Below are positions 22,151 to 33,954 of a stretch of DNA of 64,000 nt, piece by piece (within the stretch, counting starts at the first letter, position 1; every line of letters starts with the position of its first letter). The DNA is taken from assembly GCA_037974665.1 (NCBI GenBank), contig CM075778.1, positions 8,049,001 to 8,113,000 on the forward strand, in the 5' to 3' direction. Below the pieces are notes generated by a model that was not told the DNA's origin, did no database searches, and saw only the letters and a program-made list of their open reading frames with translations. Source of the stretch: Ehretia macrophylla (taxonomy: Eukaryota > Streptophyta > Magnoliopsida > Boraginales > Ehretiaceae). The position numbers and the translations under genes were made by a program.

Positions 22151-24390
22151 TTACCATTTAAGTTTAAAACTGATAAAGTTTTCGTCGTTGACCTTATCAA
22201 ATTGCTCGATCTCAAAGCCTTTCAAGGAATGCCGCCAACATCTGATGGGAGTAGATCCACAACAATTCTTCTTCTTTTCTCTATTCATTAGCTCCTGGTA
22301 TAGGACCTGCATTTCAAGCACGTGGTCATCACTTTAGGAATCATTGGGATACAAGAATCTGCAGTGTACTAAACTCCCGCTATGTATGAAATTAAGCTGA
22401 TTTTGGGGTCTAAAAATCATTGGCTATACTGAAAGCGTTTAACAAAGTGTTTTTTTTTTTTTTTTTTGCTTTTTTAATTAAGGGGCAAAGGAGATTGTTA
22501 AGTGACAGCCTATCTAAAAGTTTAAACTATTGGAGAAGGGTCTATTGTATTTATCTATCTTGTGTTTAACAACCCCTCACGTATAGACTAGATAGTTTTT
22601 GATTGAGCTTTATACATAAATGTAATAATATAATAAACCTCTTTTTAACTGCTAAAGTTGTTTTTAGAGAAGGTGCTCACTTAACAGAGATTATTATAGG
22701 ATAAACGAATATATGTCAAAGACAGATTATAAATATCTGCTCGACAGTACCTCTTTGAATGCTTTGTTTCCTGATGTCGATATCTTCAATGGATGACAAC
22801 TCCAAAATAAGCCATCAATGAGAGGGATGTACATCACTTGCTTCTTTTCTTGAAAATAATCGGATTGGAGCGTGAGTATTCTCAGCTTCAAGTGCTTGAC
22901 ATGGCAGAATGGAGGGTCAAAAACACTAAGTTCATCCATACGGAACTTGACCTATATTAGTCAAAATTAAATGAGAACATGTATCTTTTCATGGAAATAA
23001 CATTTATGAAGACTAACGAGAAACTATTCAATTATTTCAAACTAATATCAGTCTCTCACATACTAATGGAATCTAGATGTGTAGATACTAAGTAAAAGAC
23101 TGATACATTAGTCGGAACTGAGAAAATAATTTCCAAGACTGAAAACTTGTTGAAAATAGAGAATAGTACCTGATCGCATGGATCTATATGCAATGACAAA
23201 TCAACGTTTTGGCTTAGCTTTCCAAGAAGAGTTGTCAATGTTAGGAACCAAAGAGTATCCAATATTATTGAATTCCTTTTGTTTATTTTGGTCATTATCC
23301 CATGTCGAGTGAAACAAACGAAATGTGTAAAGGAACGAAACATGTAATGCCTCCAGGGTGAGGCAATTGAAGCCGCACAAGATATCGTCTGAGTGTCACA
23401 CTCGAATGAATGAACTTTGGGAGCATTAAATTCTTCATCCAACAAGCTCCTCATTTGTAATAAGCTTAAACTTTCCAGCGACTCACTTGAGATTTTAAGT
23501 CTCTTCATTGTACGACAGCGCCAAAGCCTCAAAGTTCTTAAATGCGAAAAACCTCCACATATGTTTTCAGAAATTCCACTAGGGAATACTTCACAATCCA
23601 AATGCAACAATTCAAGATTTTTACAATCGTGTAAATCAAGTTTAGCCGGGCAGATTCTTAGTGTGAGCCCTCTAGCATCCTCAAGATAATCATCAATCAC
23701 AAGAATTTTCTTAAGCTTAACATGAGATAGATTGATAATATCATAGTCTCTGCAGTTTCTTAGCGTGAGCGCTCTAAGTGAGGGGCATCTGCCTAGGAAT
23801 AGTTTTAATGTTCTCGAACACAAACTAGAATTATCCTCAAGATACAATTCTTGCAAGGAATCTAGCATAGGATTGCTAGCCAGATAGATATCATCGATAA
23901 AACACCATCTTAAATGTAGGATCGTCAACGATTTGGATGATAAAAGCATTGGTGGCAGTTTGTAAGGTTTTGATGGGTGTCTATACATGAGATGTAGTTC
24001 ACTGATATTATTCTTGACGGCAAATTTTATCAAACTATTTAGGCGAGAAGTATCAATTTCATAATGACTCTCAAGATTTATTGTTCCCATGTAGGGCTTT
24101 TTCTTGAAGTATTCGAGTAGCGATTCGTTGGCAAAGTCCAGAAACTTGTTGTAAGGTCCCAACCAATAAATGTAAGAGTATCCCAAACTTTGCCGAAATC
24201 GGAATTCACTGAGATCAAGAATAGGATATGGGAATGAAGCTTGAAGAGCATACCATCTTTTAGACACGAGGGCCATGGCGGATACGTCTTTGCGCGAAAG
24301 GAAAGACATGATGTGGTTGATAACATCGTCAGGCAATTCGGAGAGGTCTTTTTGTTCGTCTTGCTTCCGGAAGCGCTTGATTTCGGCCAT
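22151..24390 (-). CDS. F-box/LRR-repeat protein, copy B (intact)
   Basis: Three exons: 24390-23170, 22951-22751 and 22306-22151, all phase 0, with GT donors and AG acceptors, giving 525 codons. Residues about 16-55 are the F-box (LSELPDDVINHIMSF, then SRKDVSAMALVSKRW), which in this family binds SKP1 in an SCF ubiquitin ligase. Residues about 95-400 are irregular leucine-rich repeats (SLTILHLRWC, SLRALTLRNC, HLRTLRLWRC), the likely substrate-binding part. The last exon has RCWRHSLKGFEIEQF, like the FBD C-terminal motif. The start ATG sits in AAAACCATGG, a good plant context; an upstream in-frame ATG at 24558 lies in the promoter and is less likely. The target is unknown. Intron 2 carries a solo LTR. 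Similar proteins number in the hundreds in plants. Confidence 0.85.
22496..22686. mobile_element. Solo LTR in intron 2 of F-box B, TSD GAGAT
   Basis: It runs TGTTAAGTGACAGCC to CACTTAACA with GAGAT on both sides (22491-22495 and 22687-22691). The same insertion is in copy C (50669-50862) and partly in copy A. Copy D has the uninterrupted site at about 63439-63447. Confidence 0.75.
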
Positions 24391-24960
24391 GGTTTTCCTT
24401 CCAGTCGGCCACAATAACGCAAAAAAAAAAAAAAAAAAAATCAACTCTCTCAGTGTAATGGTAAGAATTGATGTATTGAATATTAAATCTCTCATGTATA
24501 TAATAAAAATTTCACTATATAAGGAAGGATGATAGGATGAAGAGATGATATATATCATTGCACAATAAATATAGAAACGATAATTTTAAGTAGATTGAAA
24601 TATATTAGAAATATAAGGTGAGAGCTTATATATAAGTTATTAGGATTTGGTAACAAAAATAGCCTACAAGAAAACTAGTCCAATACGATAACTACTAACT
24701 CAAATCTAATCTAGTTCAATAATACAAGTAATTAAATAAAATAATAGGTTAAGAAATACTATCAAAATTCGTATTTGGAGCTTCTTTGGGGCGTAGGATT
24801 TCATAAGGACTCCAGTAATGCAATCCTGTTTTCTTGCATTCCTAAAGCAATTAATAAATTTATTAATTCTATGTCAGTTAGGATGTAGTTTTGCACTCTG
24901 TATATATCTTGTAAATCACCTCTTGAAAACAATTAAAAAAATGAATGAGCAGCTCACACA
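24391..24960 (-). promoter_or_regulatory. F-box B upstream region with TATA-like box
   Basis: On the minus strand TTATATAG (24515-24524) lies about 130 bases before the start codon, a reasonable TATA position. A long T-run precedes GCGTTATTGTGGCC and the ATG. The region beyond is shared with copies A, C and E. The TATA call is by position only. Confidence 0.45.
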
Positions 24961-25920
24961 TAGGGATGGCAATCGGAATAGGAATTGCAGGTATCCGCCC
25001 CCGCCCCCGCCTTCGCACCAGCCCCAAATGGGGTGGGGATTGGGGTGGGAAATGAGGAATGAAGCAGGGGATGGGGGTTAACTTTTAATCCCCGTGCGTG
25101 GGCAGGGCAGGACGAGACGTGGGAATAAGCATTCTCCACCCCTTATAATGCACCTCGCGTACATAGATAGTTATTTTTATTATTTTAATTTTATATATGT
25201 GTTGAAATTTTAAAATTATAAATATAAAAGTATAAAAAATGACATTAAACAAATTATTATAAAAATATTGAAGAAAAATTAGATTACTTAAAAAGATTTT
25301 ATAATCATTCTTAAGACCATTGCATGTCATAACTTGAGATTTGTTATCATTCGACATAAATACTTCAATTTCATTATTGTTCATAGTGATCAATTTAAGA
25401 GATTTGTTAGTTATTTCAATTATACTTCAAAAAGTTTCAAATAACATAATTAAGGATGAATTTTAAAGATTTGCAACTACTATTATATATGACATGTGAG
25501 AATAAAATAAATTATAATAATAAATGCAATCTCACTAACACAAGGAATTGTTCTTTTTCATATATAGTTCTCATACACAATGATTAAGTCAGAATTTATT
25601 TTAAATATTTGAGAGTCTTTACCATAATATTATTTTTACTATTTAACTGCAAGCATAAGACTTTAATGTTCAATTAATATTTAAACTTTATTTAATACTT
25701 ATATTTGTATTTATCATTACTATAACTTTAATTTATATTTTAAAGTTACATCATTCAAATTAACTTTAATTCTTGAGGTTTAAAAGAAAAATAAAATCCC
25801 TACAGGTAATCACCATTCTCCACGGGAATTCAAGGGCGGGGATGGGAGAACTTTTTAAGCAACAGGGCGGGGCGTAGGGATAGCTCTCCCCGCCCCTAAC
25901 CCACCCCATTACCATTCCTA
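24961..25920. mobile_element. hAT-type element, 960 bp, TSD CTCACACA
   Basis: Termini TAGGGATGGCAATCGG and the inverse of ATTACCATTCCTA are inverted repeats. Exact 8-bp repeats CTCACACA lie at 24953-24960 and 25921-25928. Copy A keeps the unfilled site (6653-6660). The ends are GC-rich (CCCCGCCCCC words) and the centre AT-rich, without a transposase. Confidence 0.85.
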
Positions 25921-25971
25921 CTCACACAGTGTGGCAAAATTGTTTTTTTCGTGGTATCAAGAACTTAGGCC

Positions 25972-26644
25972 ACTACAAAAAAGGGGAAGGGCCACGGTAA
26001 AAATTCGTCACTCTTCCATCGCCTAAGGAAGGCAAAAAAATTAAAAAAGTTTAAAAATAAAAAATAAAAATATTAATATTTTGAAAAATAAAATTATTAT
26101 TAAAAATAAAATATTAAATATACAAATATTAATATGAAATGTAAAATTATGTACAAAATTAATTTCTAAAATTTATAAAAATCCAAGAATCTATTGATTG
26201 TCCAACTGGTCAGGTGGCGATTGCCGTGTAAGTCGTCGATCTCCTCACGCATCTTCTACATGAGGGTCTCATCTACTCAGTCATCTGACACTGCATCTTA
26301 TTCTCAGCTTGTGTTGTTGTTGCATCAGACACTGCTGCTCATTCCATGCTTGTTGTTGCTGCTCGAGCTCCTATTGACAGCACGTTTCTCCTTTGCAGCA
26401 CGCAGCTGCTGCTCCTCAAGTACTCACCTCATGGCCTTTGTCGCCTGAGTCACGACAACATCGATGTCTTGTTGCACTAGACTAGGGCAATATATTGGTG
26501 GGGGACATTGTGTCCTGCCCACCAATGAATGTAGAACCTCTACGAGTCAAGTCTGTAGACACACCTCTTTTTCGACCACCAGCTGCCTCGAAGAAGACCT
26601 CGTCAAGGTTCACAAGCGCGCCATAGGATCGACTTGGCTCACAG
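25972..26644 (-). mobile_element. CACTA-like terminus with transposase-like debris
   Basis: It starts CACTACAAAAAAGGGGAAGG, as at 6699. The GC-richer part at 26190-26640, read on the minus strand, gives short readable pieces such as EVFFEAAGGRKRGVSTD with Gln-rich coiled-coil-like sequence, resembling the plant CACTA-associated transposase tail. Stops are frequent. The assignment is tentative. Confidence 0.4.
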
Positions 26645-27865
26645 ACCCAATTTTTTTTACACTTAAAAGTGCTTTGTGTGATTTAGAAACTGAAACTAAT
26701 TTATTTGACTCATTTTTTAAAGAGTTTTTACTTAAAAATCAAAGCTTAAAAAAGCTAAAAAAGTCGAAATCAAAGATTCTCGAAAAAGGCTAACACGAAC
26801 CTTATTTTTTTAATCATGCGGACATACATTTTTCTCTTTTTTTCATTTTTACTTTTTGTTTTTACAAATGCTCTGTCATATCTTTTAGATAATTCACTAC
26901 AAACTTTTTTTTTTCTCATATTTATCTTTTTATATTTGTTTCTATTTTGCTAGTGAACAGTACTTGTGTAATATCTCTTCAATATTTTGATTTCATTTAT
27001 ATGCTCCAAATTTAGATAATTGATGCAAAGAAACACGATCTATATTACTTGAAATGAGGTTTTATCCCTTTTGTATGTATGATACAAATAAGTTACATCT
27101 AGCAAAACCACAATCTAATTCAAGGATAAAAATAAGTTACATGTAGTTGCAGCAACGACGAGCAAAGCTAGTTTGTAATCTCTACTTTTGATTTTGAAGA
27201 AAGGAGTTTGTTTAACTTTACTCAGTAATTTTTATTCAAAGCTTAAAAAGTTTTTGAAATGCTACTAGCTGTGTTTATGTTATGCTAATTTTTAAATTGA
27301 ATGCATTTTCTATATTTCCGGACGAACCAATGCCCTCCTGAAAAAGGAAAAGAGAGCAAAGCATATGTTTTAGTGCAACACCATGACAACTAACAAGAAA
27401 ATGCCATCACTTAGAGGGGGAAAAAAATTATCTTCACATATTTGTTCACTTAAAAATTGTTAAGTTTCACGGGGTATAATGCTAGGAAGACATTGACAAC
27501 TCCCTGAAACTTAACCATACAAGGGATAGAGATTTTATAATCCCTAATCCTTTTTCACAGACTCTTAGGTTTAAAATACAATACTGAGAAGAGAGGTGTA
27601 TTTTGGTGGGAGTAATCAGAATATTAGAGATAGGATTCTTGAGATTCTTGGCTTCAAAGAAGGGTCACTCCCTGTACGCTACCTTGGGGTTCTTTGACCT
27701 CTGAGAGACTCGGAAGACAGGGTGGTCAGAGTCTTATCGATAGCATAACAAAAAGGATTAGAAACTAGACTCACAATTGGCTCATTTTTGCTAGTCCTCT
27801 CCAACTCTAGAAATATGTGTTGAATCATTTTCATCTTTATTAGGAAAATGGAAAAGGGGACTATG
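26645..27865. repeat. Segmental duplication, right copy, with LINE fragment
   Basis: It matches 8540-9660. The last 320 bases are the same LINE reverse-transcriptase fragment as 9401 onward, with additional frame breaks. The similarity ends near 27865. Confidence 0.8.
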
Positions 27866-28370
27866 AGTCTAGTTGGACACCTTAAAAACAAAAAATGCCA
27901 TTTTTTCTCTCAATAACTAGAAGATTTTTGTTTTGGTAAATCCACAAGAAAGGACTTCCATTACATGAAAATAAACAAGTTCAATTGACCAAGGACAAAG
28001 GAACAAAAAAGAAAAGGCTCATCAGAAACATTTTTTAGTTGCCAATTTTTACAATGGTTCTATTTAGACTATTCTTTTTCAACTTTCTACCAAAATACAA
28101 CTGTACATTTATTGTACTAAATTGTTCTTAGTCAGAGCACCCACATTAATGATTCAATTATTACGTTCACACAAAATACGGTATATTATATATAGCAGAG
28201 AAAAACAACTTTAAAATACTTGCCTTGAGAAAGTAACTAAGATGATTCTCGTACTCGAAAGAGTAATGAAGCGTGACACATATATAAACACTGTAACAAT
28301 AAGATGTATTACAATGAATGAATCAATACAATTGTACTTCTTCCCATCTAAGCATATTCTTCTACTCTTA
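27866..28370. other. Intergenic, nothing recognised
   Basis: AT-rich sequence without repeats or frames I can assign. It lies downstream of the receptor-kinase relict. Confidence 0.5.
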
Positions 28371-28850
28371 TAGCGATGAAGAGAAAATGTTGTAGTTGTT
28401 GATAATTATTTATTTTGGGTGATAACGTTGTTGTGACGATCTTTCTATCAGTTTACTTTAAAGATTCTTGTGAATAAAGAGTTATAGATCTATTTTTAAA
28501 TGTGTATGAATGGTTACAATTCACGATTAAAACAAATGATATTTCGATTCACGATTTGACAATTATGCCAATTATATTTTTTTCAATTTTAAAACTAATA
28601 CTAGCAGCAGGGTATAATGCAATATTGCGATTTTAGAAAGAAGATAAAAAGTGTACAATTCCATTCAAGTATCTTCAGATAATACTTAACTTAAGATTTT
28701 ACTGATCAAATATAATGGACAGTATATTATTACATCTTCAGAGGCCATCCTCATTTCTGCTTATGATAAGTTCATAAAACACGCCCGACATCACAGTTTA
28801 ATTGAAAATCATCAGTCAAGCTAATCAGCCTTGCCAATAAATTACCTCAC
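28371..28850 (-). repeat. Receptor-kinase 3' flank, duplicated at 45760
   Basis: From about 28375 to 28845 it aligns with 45765-46225 (for example the stretch with TATAATGCAATATTGCGATTT). Includes the probable 3' untranslated region. No terminator motif is claimed. Confidence 0.75.
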
Positions 28851-28880
28851 TTAACTACTCTGTGTAACAGGTGACATATA

Positions 28881-29013
28881 TGTAGTGATTGAAATAAAGG
28901 ATTGTTTGGCAATGGAGGTGACTCGAGTGGCGTCAAAGCCATTAGAATCTGTTGGATTTGACTCCACTCGAGTCATCTCCATTGCCAAACAATCCTTTAT
29001 TTCGATCACTACA
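28881..29013. repeat. Perfect-like inverted repeat, 50-bp arms
   Basis: Arms 28881-28930 and 28964-29013 are inverted copies with 48 of 50 matches and a 33-base spacer. Both lie in the last exon of the receptor kinase, so the transcript could form a long hairpin and the protein tail is replaced by the antisense reading of its own kinase end. Confidence 0.9.
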
Positions 29014-29604
29014 TAACTCATTGTTGGCCACTTAGTTGAATCATGATCTACACAAGCCATCGCATTTTCTATGGCTTTCCCGGCAGAGTTAACATCAAAA
29101 TCTCCCATTAACCTTGGATCAACAATGTCTTTGATTTTCCCTTCTTCAAGAATTATACTAACCCATTGTATTACATGGATTGGATCCTGTCCATTTTGAA
29201 TTGCCGGATGACCGGTGAATATCTCCAACAAAACCACACCAAAACTAAAAACATCACTTTTCTCGGTTAGTCTGTTTGACATGTAGTACCTGCAATCCAA
29301 AGTATATTGACCCATTCATTAAAAAATAAAATTGTAAGACAAGGTTTATTTTATCTTCAACACAACCTATGTATCACATGCAAATGATTTTTTTTGTTTT
29401 TTGGTTTTTTGAGTTTTTGACATGGACATATTATTTTTAAATAGGTGGTAATAAGCCTCGAACTCAAGACGTTTTAATTTGTTAACTTGACTCTAGCTAC
29501 TACCATTTATTTAATGGGATAAAGACACCCCGACTGACTAAACCTCAATTAGTTTCTATTGGTCAATTGTTTGACCATAAATTTTTTGTTTTTTTGTTTT
29601 TTTT

Positions 29605-29930
29605 GTTTACATTTTTTTTTTTTTGCTAATAAGAGAAACATCCCCATCTAATCTAGTCTACGAGGATAAACATGATTACTCAACCAAAATTGTGAACAAA
29701 CAGAGCTTGTTTCGCATCACCTGGCCTAATAACAGAGCTTCTGTTGCATTACCTGGCCTAATAAGTTGACGTGAACAAAAGCTCTCAGTGCAGAGCTCTG
29801 TCCCAAAGATGCAACTTATAAATTAGGAATGGAACCTCAAAAGAAGGTGAAAGGATTTGAACCTGTGTCAACCGCAAGAATACTTTCCTCCCTTACTAAC
29901 TGAGCCATGCCCTAGGGGCATCAAAAAATT
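29605..29930 (-). mobile_element. SINE in receptor-kinase intron 12
   Basis: On the minus strand the A-box-like TGGCTCAGTTAGTAAGG is followed by the B-box-like GGTTCAAATCC (29840-29850), then about 200 bases and an A-rich tail at 29605-29640. An internal direct repeat TTATTAGGCCAGGT occurs twice. Fits a tRNA-headed plant SINE; the target duplication is unclear. Confidence 0.65.
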
Positions 29931-32376
29931 CTTCCAAATAAATAAAATAAAATAAATCCTAGAGATGTGATTGTTTTTAATCAAACACATGGACGTGAGT
30001 GTGATCCCTTCTAGTTTATTTATATACCATCTCCAATAGACTATAAATACGCTCAAGGAAATGGCATGCTTACTAAGGATCGAGGTATCCTGGAGTGCCA
30101 GCAACCCCAGTTGTAAGATGAGTGCCACTTTCTGTTGGAAAAACTCTAGACAATCCAAAATCAGCTAATTTAGCTCGGAACTTGTCATCTAACAAGATAT
30201 TGGAACATTTCACATCTCTGTGAATTATGGGTCTCTTGCATCCGTGGTGCAAATACTCCAATCCTACAATTATTCAACATTATCATTTCTCAAAGTGACC
30301 ACATACCAATTAGTAAACGAATTAATAGGCTTGAGAAAGGATGTAAGAAAATAACTTCAAAGGCTGACCTAACGCTGCATCTATTGCAATTTGAAGTCTC
30401 TCTCGCCAACTCAAAACGCTTTGTTGATTTTTATCTGCATTCATGATTTGCCAACCAATATCTAATGAACTTTAATTATTTTCACTATTATAGTCTAACA
30501 TCAAGACTTAAGGAAACCTTTAATCTGTAGATGTTGTTAAAAATCATGGGGTTCTATATTAAAATCAATTGATGCCAAGTGAAGTAACTTAGGAACTTTA
30601 TAAGATGGTCTTGAAGTTTGCACACACGTGTGACATAATAATTTGAGAAAGCTCACATGTAGATAAACACGCGTGGACGATGATGATGTAGGCCTAGCTC
30701 TACTATCATATTAATAATTATAAGTTTCCATCTTAAAATTAATTGATGTTAGGTAGAGTAGCTCACGATCTTATAAGGTAGCCTTAGAGTTTCTGATTTT
30801 TTTAATGTGGGACAAGTGTGTATTCTAACAATTGTAGGATAGAAGATTGATATACCAAATAATCAAATAGGTTTAGCTATGAGATGACTTCTTAAATCTC
30901 CATTAGCCATGTACTCGTAAATGATTCCCATGTTTGCCCCTTCGATGAAGTAGCCGACCATAGAAGTTAGGTTTTTATGATAAACATTTATAAGAACATT
31001 GGCCTGCAAATTAGAGTGGACACAGCAATTTAGTCAATTTAACAATAGCCTAGATAAATGTGCTTCAAAGTAAGATTCCTATATCCTTGTTGCCCCGTTT
31101 TATTGTTTTTATGGTGAGTGTTTGAGTGGAACAGATAAAGTTAATTCTCGAGACATTTTGAGTCTTCTAAAGTTGTATGCCACTTTCTTGAAACCAAAAC
31201 AACTAACCTCGGCTTGAAACTCCTTATGCCCTTGGCTCGAAGATGCAATATTAAGAATCTTTATAGCGACTTCAATCTTATCAATACAACCATGATACAC
31301 AGTGCCAAATCCGCCTTGTCCGATAATGTTTTGAAAATTATTGGTAATATTGATGATATCTGAATATGTAAACCTTTCATTGTTTGACTCCAAAGCATTA
31401 TCATTGTTTCTCGCTGCAGCATCTGAAAAAAACTTGGGATTTAAAAAAGAAGAATGGGATAAAAGGATCCATTCATGGTAACTACACAAATATGAAGCCT
31501 CCAATTTTTAGATTACCATTTGTAAAGCACAAAAAAAAATTATTCACAATTCTCAAATATGAAGCCTCCAAGTCTACAAAAAAACCCGAATCTACCTTGA
31601 AACTAGAAACGATTCCTTTAACAACTGGTCAATTCCATTGGGCTCTTAATTTGAATTAATTAGAGTAAGGTCCAATCTAGCTATGATTAATTCATTAAAT
31701 AAATTAATATTATTTATAGCCCAATAATTTAATTTGTTAAATTTCATTAAACTATTAACAGAATTTCATTCTCACTTTTCACCAAGTTTACTGTGTCTCT
31801 TTTGTGTGTGATCTCTTAAGTTTATAACTGTTTGACAGTGAGAATATAATGACTCTATTATATTTAATTAGAAATCTTATAATCCATGAATTCTCACAAA
31901 TCATAAGTGAAACCTTTAGTATATCATGACTACCCAAAATAATAATGGTGTGGAATGTAATGAACCTTTACATACTGTTTGGAAGCATTTGTGGTGTGGA
32001 ATTCATTTGATTTATAAATGAATTCTACGAGCATTTGTATTTACAAATTAATTCTCTTATTTAGAACTGTAAAACAGTATCAAGTCAATAATGTGATTAG
32101 TAAATATATTTATTGTAGGTATCCTTTTCTATCCCTTTATCTAGAAGCTTTGTTTTTGAAACTTTAACATGAATATGTATTCATCAACAACACTAATAAA
32201 TTTTAAAATTAAATTTAATTAAGTAATATTGATGAATTGATAACGCGAATAAATAATTTGTGATTTTAGATGGTTAAGTTAGCTCAGACTAGTTGAAAAC
32301 AACAGTGGATAAATAATAAATTATGATTTGACCTTCTAATTTGAAGACGAAAAATAAGCTTGGATTAAAAAAAAAA

Positions 32377-32862
32377 GAGTAAAATGCTCAAGACCCCCTT
32401 GTGATTTTGTAAAGTTGCATAATACCCCATGGGGTTTTAAAAGTGGACCGTACCCTTATGTGATTTCTGAAACTAAGCACAGTAGTCCCCTCTGTCCAAT
32501 CCTTCTATTTTAACGAAAAATGTAATGCACGTACATCAAATGTGATTATTTAAGGGTTTTTTTTTTTTGCTTAAATTATTAATTATTTAGACAAAAATAT
32601 CCTTATAAGACACATTATTTTTCTTTAGGGTTGGAAAAATTGGTATTTTTGTCCAAACAATTAATAACTTAAGCAAAAAAATCTTGAATAATCTCATTTG
32701 ACCTCCGCGTATCATACTTTCCGTTAAAAAAGACGGATTTTTTGACAGAGGGGCTACTGTGCTTAGTTTCAAAATCTACAAGGGGGTACCGTGTATTTTT
32801 AAAACCATAATGGGGTATTGTGCAGCTTTGCAAAAACACTGAGGGTCCTGTGCACTTTACAC
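32377..32862. mobile_element. Mutator-like MITE, 486 bp, in intron 8
   Basis: Termini GAGTAAAATGC and the inverse of GCACTTTACAC head arms of about 120 bases that pair imperfectly (ACCCCCTTGTGATTTTG against its partner at 32760-32850). The flanking A-runs obscure the 9-bp duplication. The interior may pair as a hairpin. Non-coding. Confidence 0.65.
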
Positions 32863-32982
32863 TTAAAAAAATAAGGAAAAGAAATTTTGCATGATAGAAG
32901 CTTTGCAAGAAGAATAAGAAGAACTAACTACATAGGAATAAGAGCAAAAAAATAGAAGTAGTAGAAAAAGGAAAGAAACTTA

Positions 32983-33427
32983 GGCTCCGTTTGTTTGCCA
33001 TAAAATATTTTCCTGAAAAATATTTTTTGGATTTTACGATGTTTGATAATAAGGAAAAATTGGTTAACTGTAAAATATTTTCCGGTAAAAAATTACAGCT
33101 TCTTTTACTTAATTTTACGGTGTTTGGTAACACCGGAAAATTGGTCAACTGTAAAATATTTTTCAGTCAACAATTGCGGCTAGTACAAAATTCTGAAAAA
33201 TGTTTTCATTTCCTTTGGGAGAAGAAAACATTTTACGGAACTCACGGTACATCCAAACACCAGAAAATATTTTTCAATATTCTATTTTTAGAAAAATATT
33301 TTCTTCCAACAAGTTACTTTACAACAAACAAACGAAGCCCTGTAAAATATTTTATTTTCCAAGAAAATATTTTTTCTAGGAAAATATTTTTCACAAGCAA
33401 GTTATTTTACGACAAACAAATGGAGCC
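32983..33427. mobile_element. MITE with GGCTCC termini, 445 bp
   Basis: GGCTCCGTTTGTTTGCCAT at the left pairs with the inverse of the right end (ACAAACAAATGGAGCC). Internal repeats of AAAATATTTTCC give it a self-complementary look. Flanks TTA and ATA do not fix the superfamily. Confidence 0.6.
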
Positions 33428-33954
33428 ATAGTGTAGTTTAGTCTTTAAAAGATGAACAACTAATTTGGTGGCTTAGAATTATAAATTCTACCTCTTGAGC
33501 AAGGATTTCGGTAAGACTTGAATAAATTCATAATTTGCAAATTGAATTTTCTAATTTTTCAAAAAGGTGTTTCCAAACACATAAAGTTAGATTTGTGAAT
33601 GAATTACGCAAATTAAAGGCGTTTCCAAACACATAAAGTTAGATTTGTGAATGAATTACACAAATTTTATGGAACACATTTGTTTCAAACAATATGATAA
33701 TTATGATTATCATGCAATTAAATCCTTATGTTAGTAGCTATTGTGATTAAGTGAGAGTCATTGGTATAATATCAAACTCACTAACTTAATCATATGGCCA
33801 GATCTAATTTATCTGTGTCACGCCGCTAAATATAGAATTCTTTCTATTATTCATACTATTTTGGCCAAGGATTTCAGGGTTTCGTGATTATTAGGTTGCA
33901 TAGGACACTTACTTATTTACTTAAGTTAATGCATCTCATATTGAATACTCCTTA

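Larger units (their letters stand above)
28851..31422 (-). pseudogene. Receptor-kinase exons 9-13: kinase domain
   Basis: Exon 9 has FTYSDIINITNNF and the glycine loop GQGGFGTVYHG, then EVAIKIL (ATP-binding Lys). Exon 10 has HKNLTSMVGYF and YEYMANGDL. Exon 12 has [12 protein letters not shown] (catalytic loop), DFGLSR, and GTPGYLDP. Exon 13 has KSDVFSFGVVLLEIFTG and CVDHDSTKWPTMSYVVIEI. The active-site residues are all present, so decay here is by splicing and the nonsense codon rather than by loss of active-site residues. The last 40 codons are altered by an inverted duplication. Confidence 0.8.

Noticed and set aside
24391-24558. N-terminal extension of F-box B from ATG 24558
   Set aside because: The extension is translated promoter including a T-run (poly-Phe); the ATG at 24390 has better context and matches C and E.
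29790-29930. tRNA gene in receptor-kinase intron 12
   Set aside because: A- and B-box words exist but no cloverleaf can be drawn; an A-rich tail follows, so SINE.
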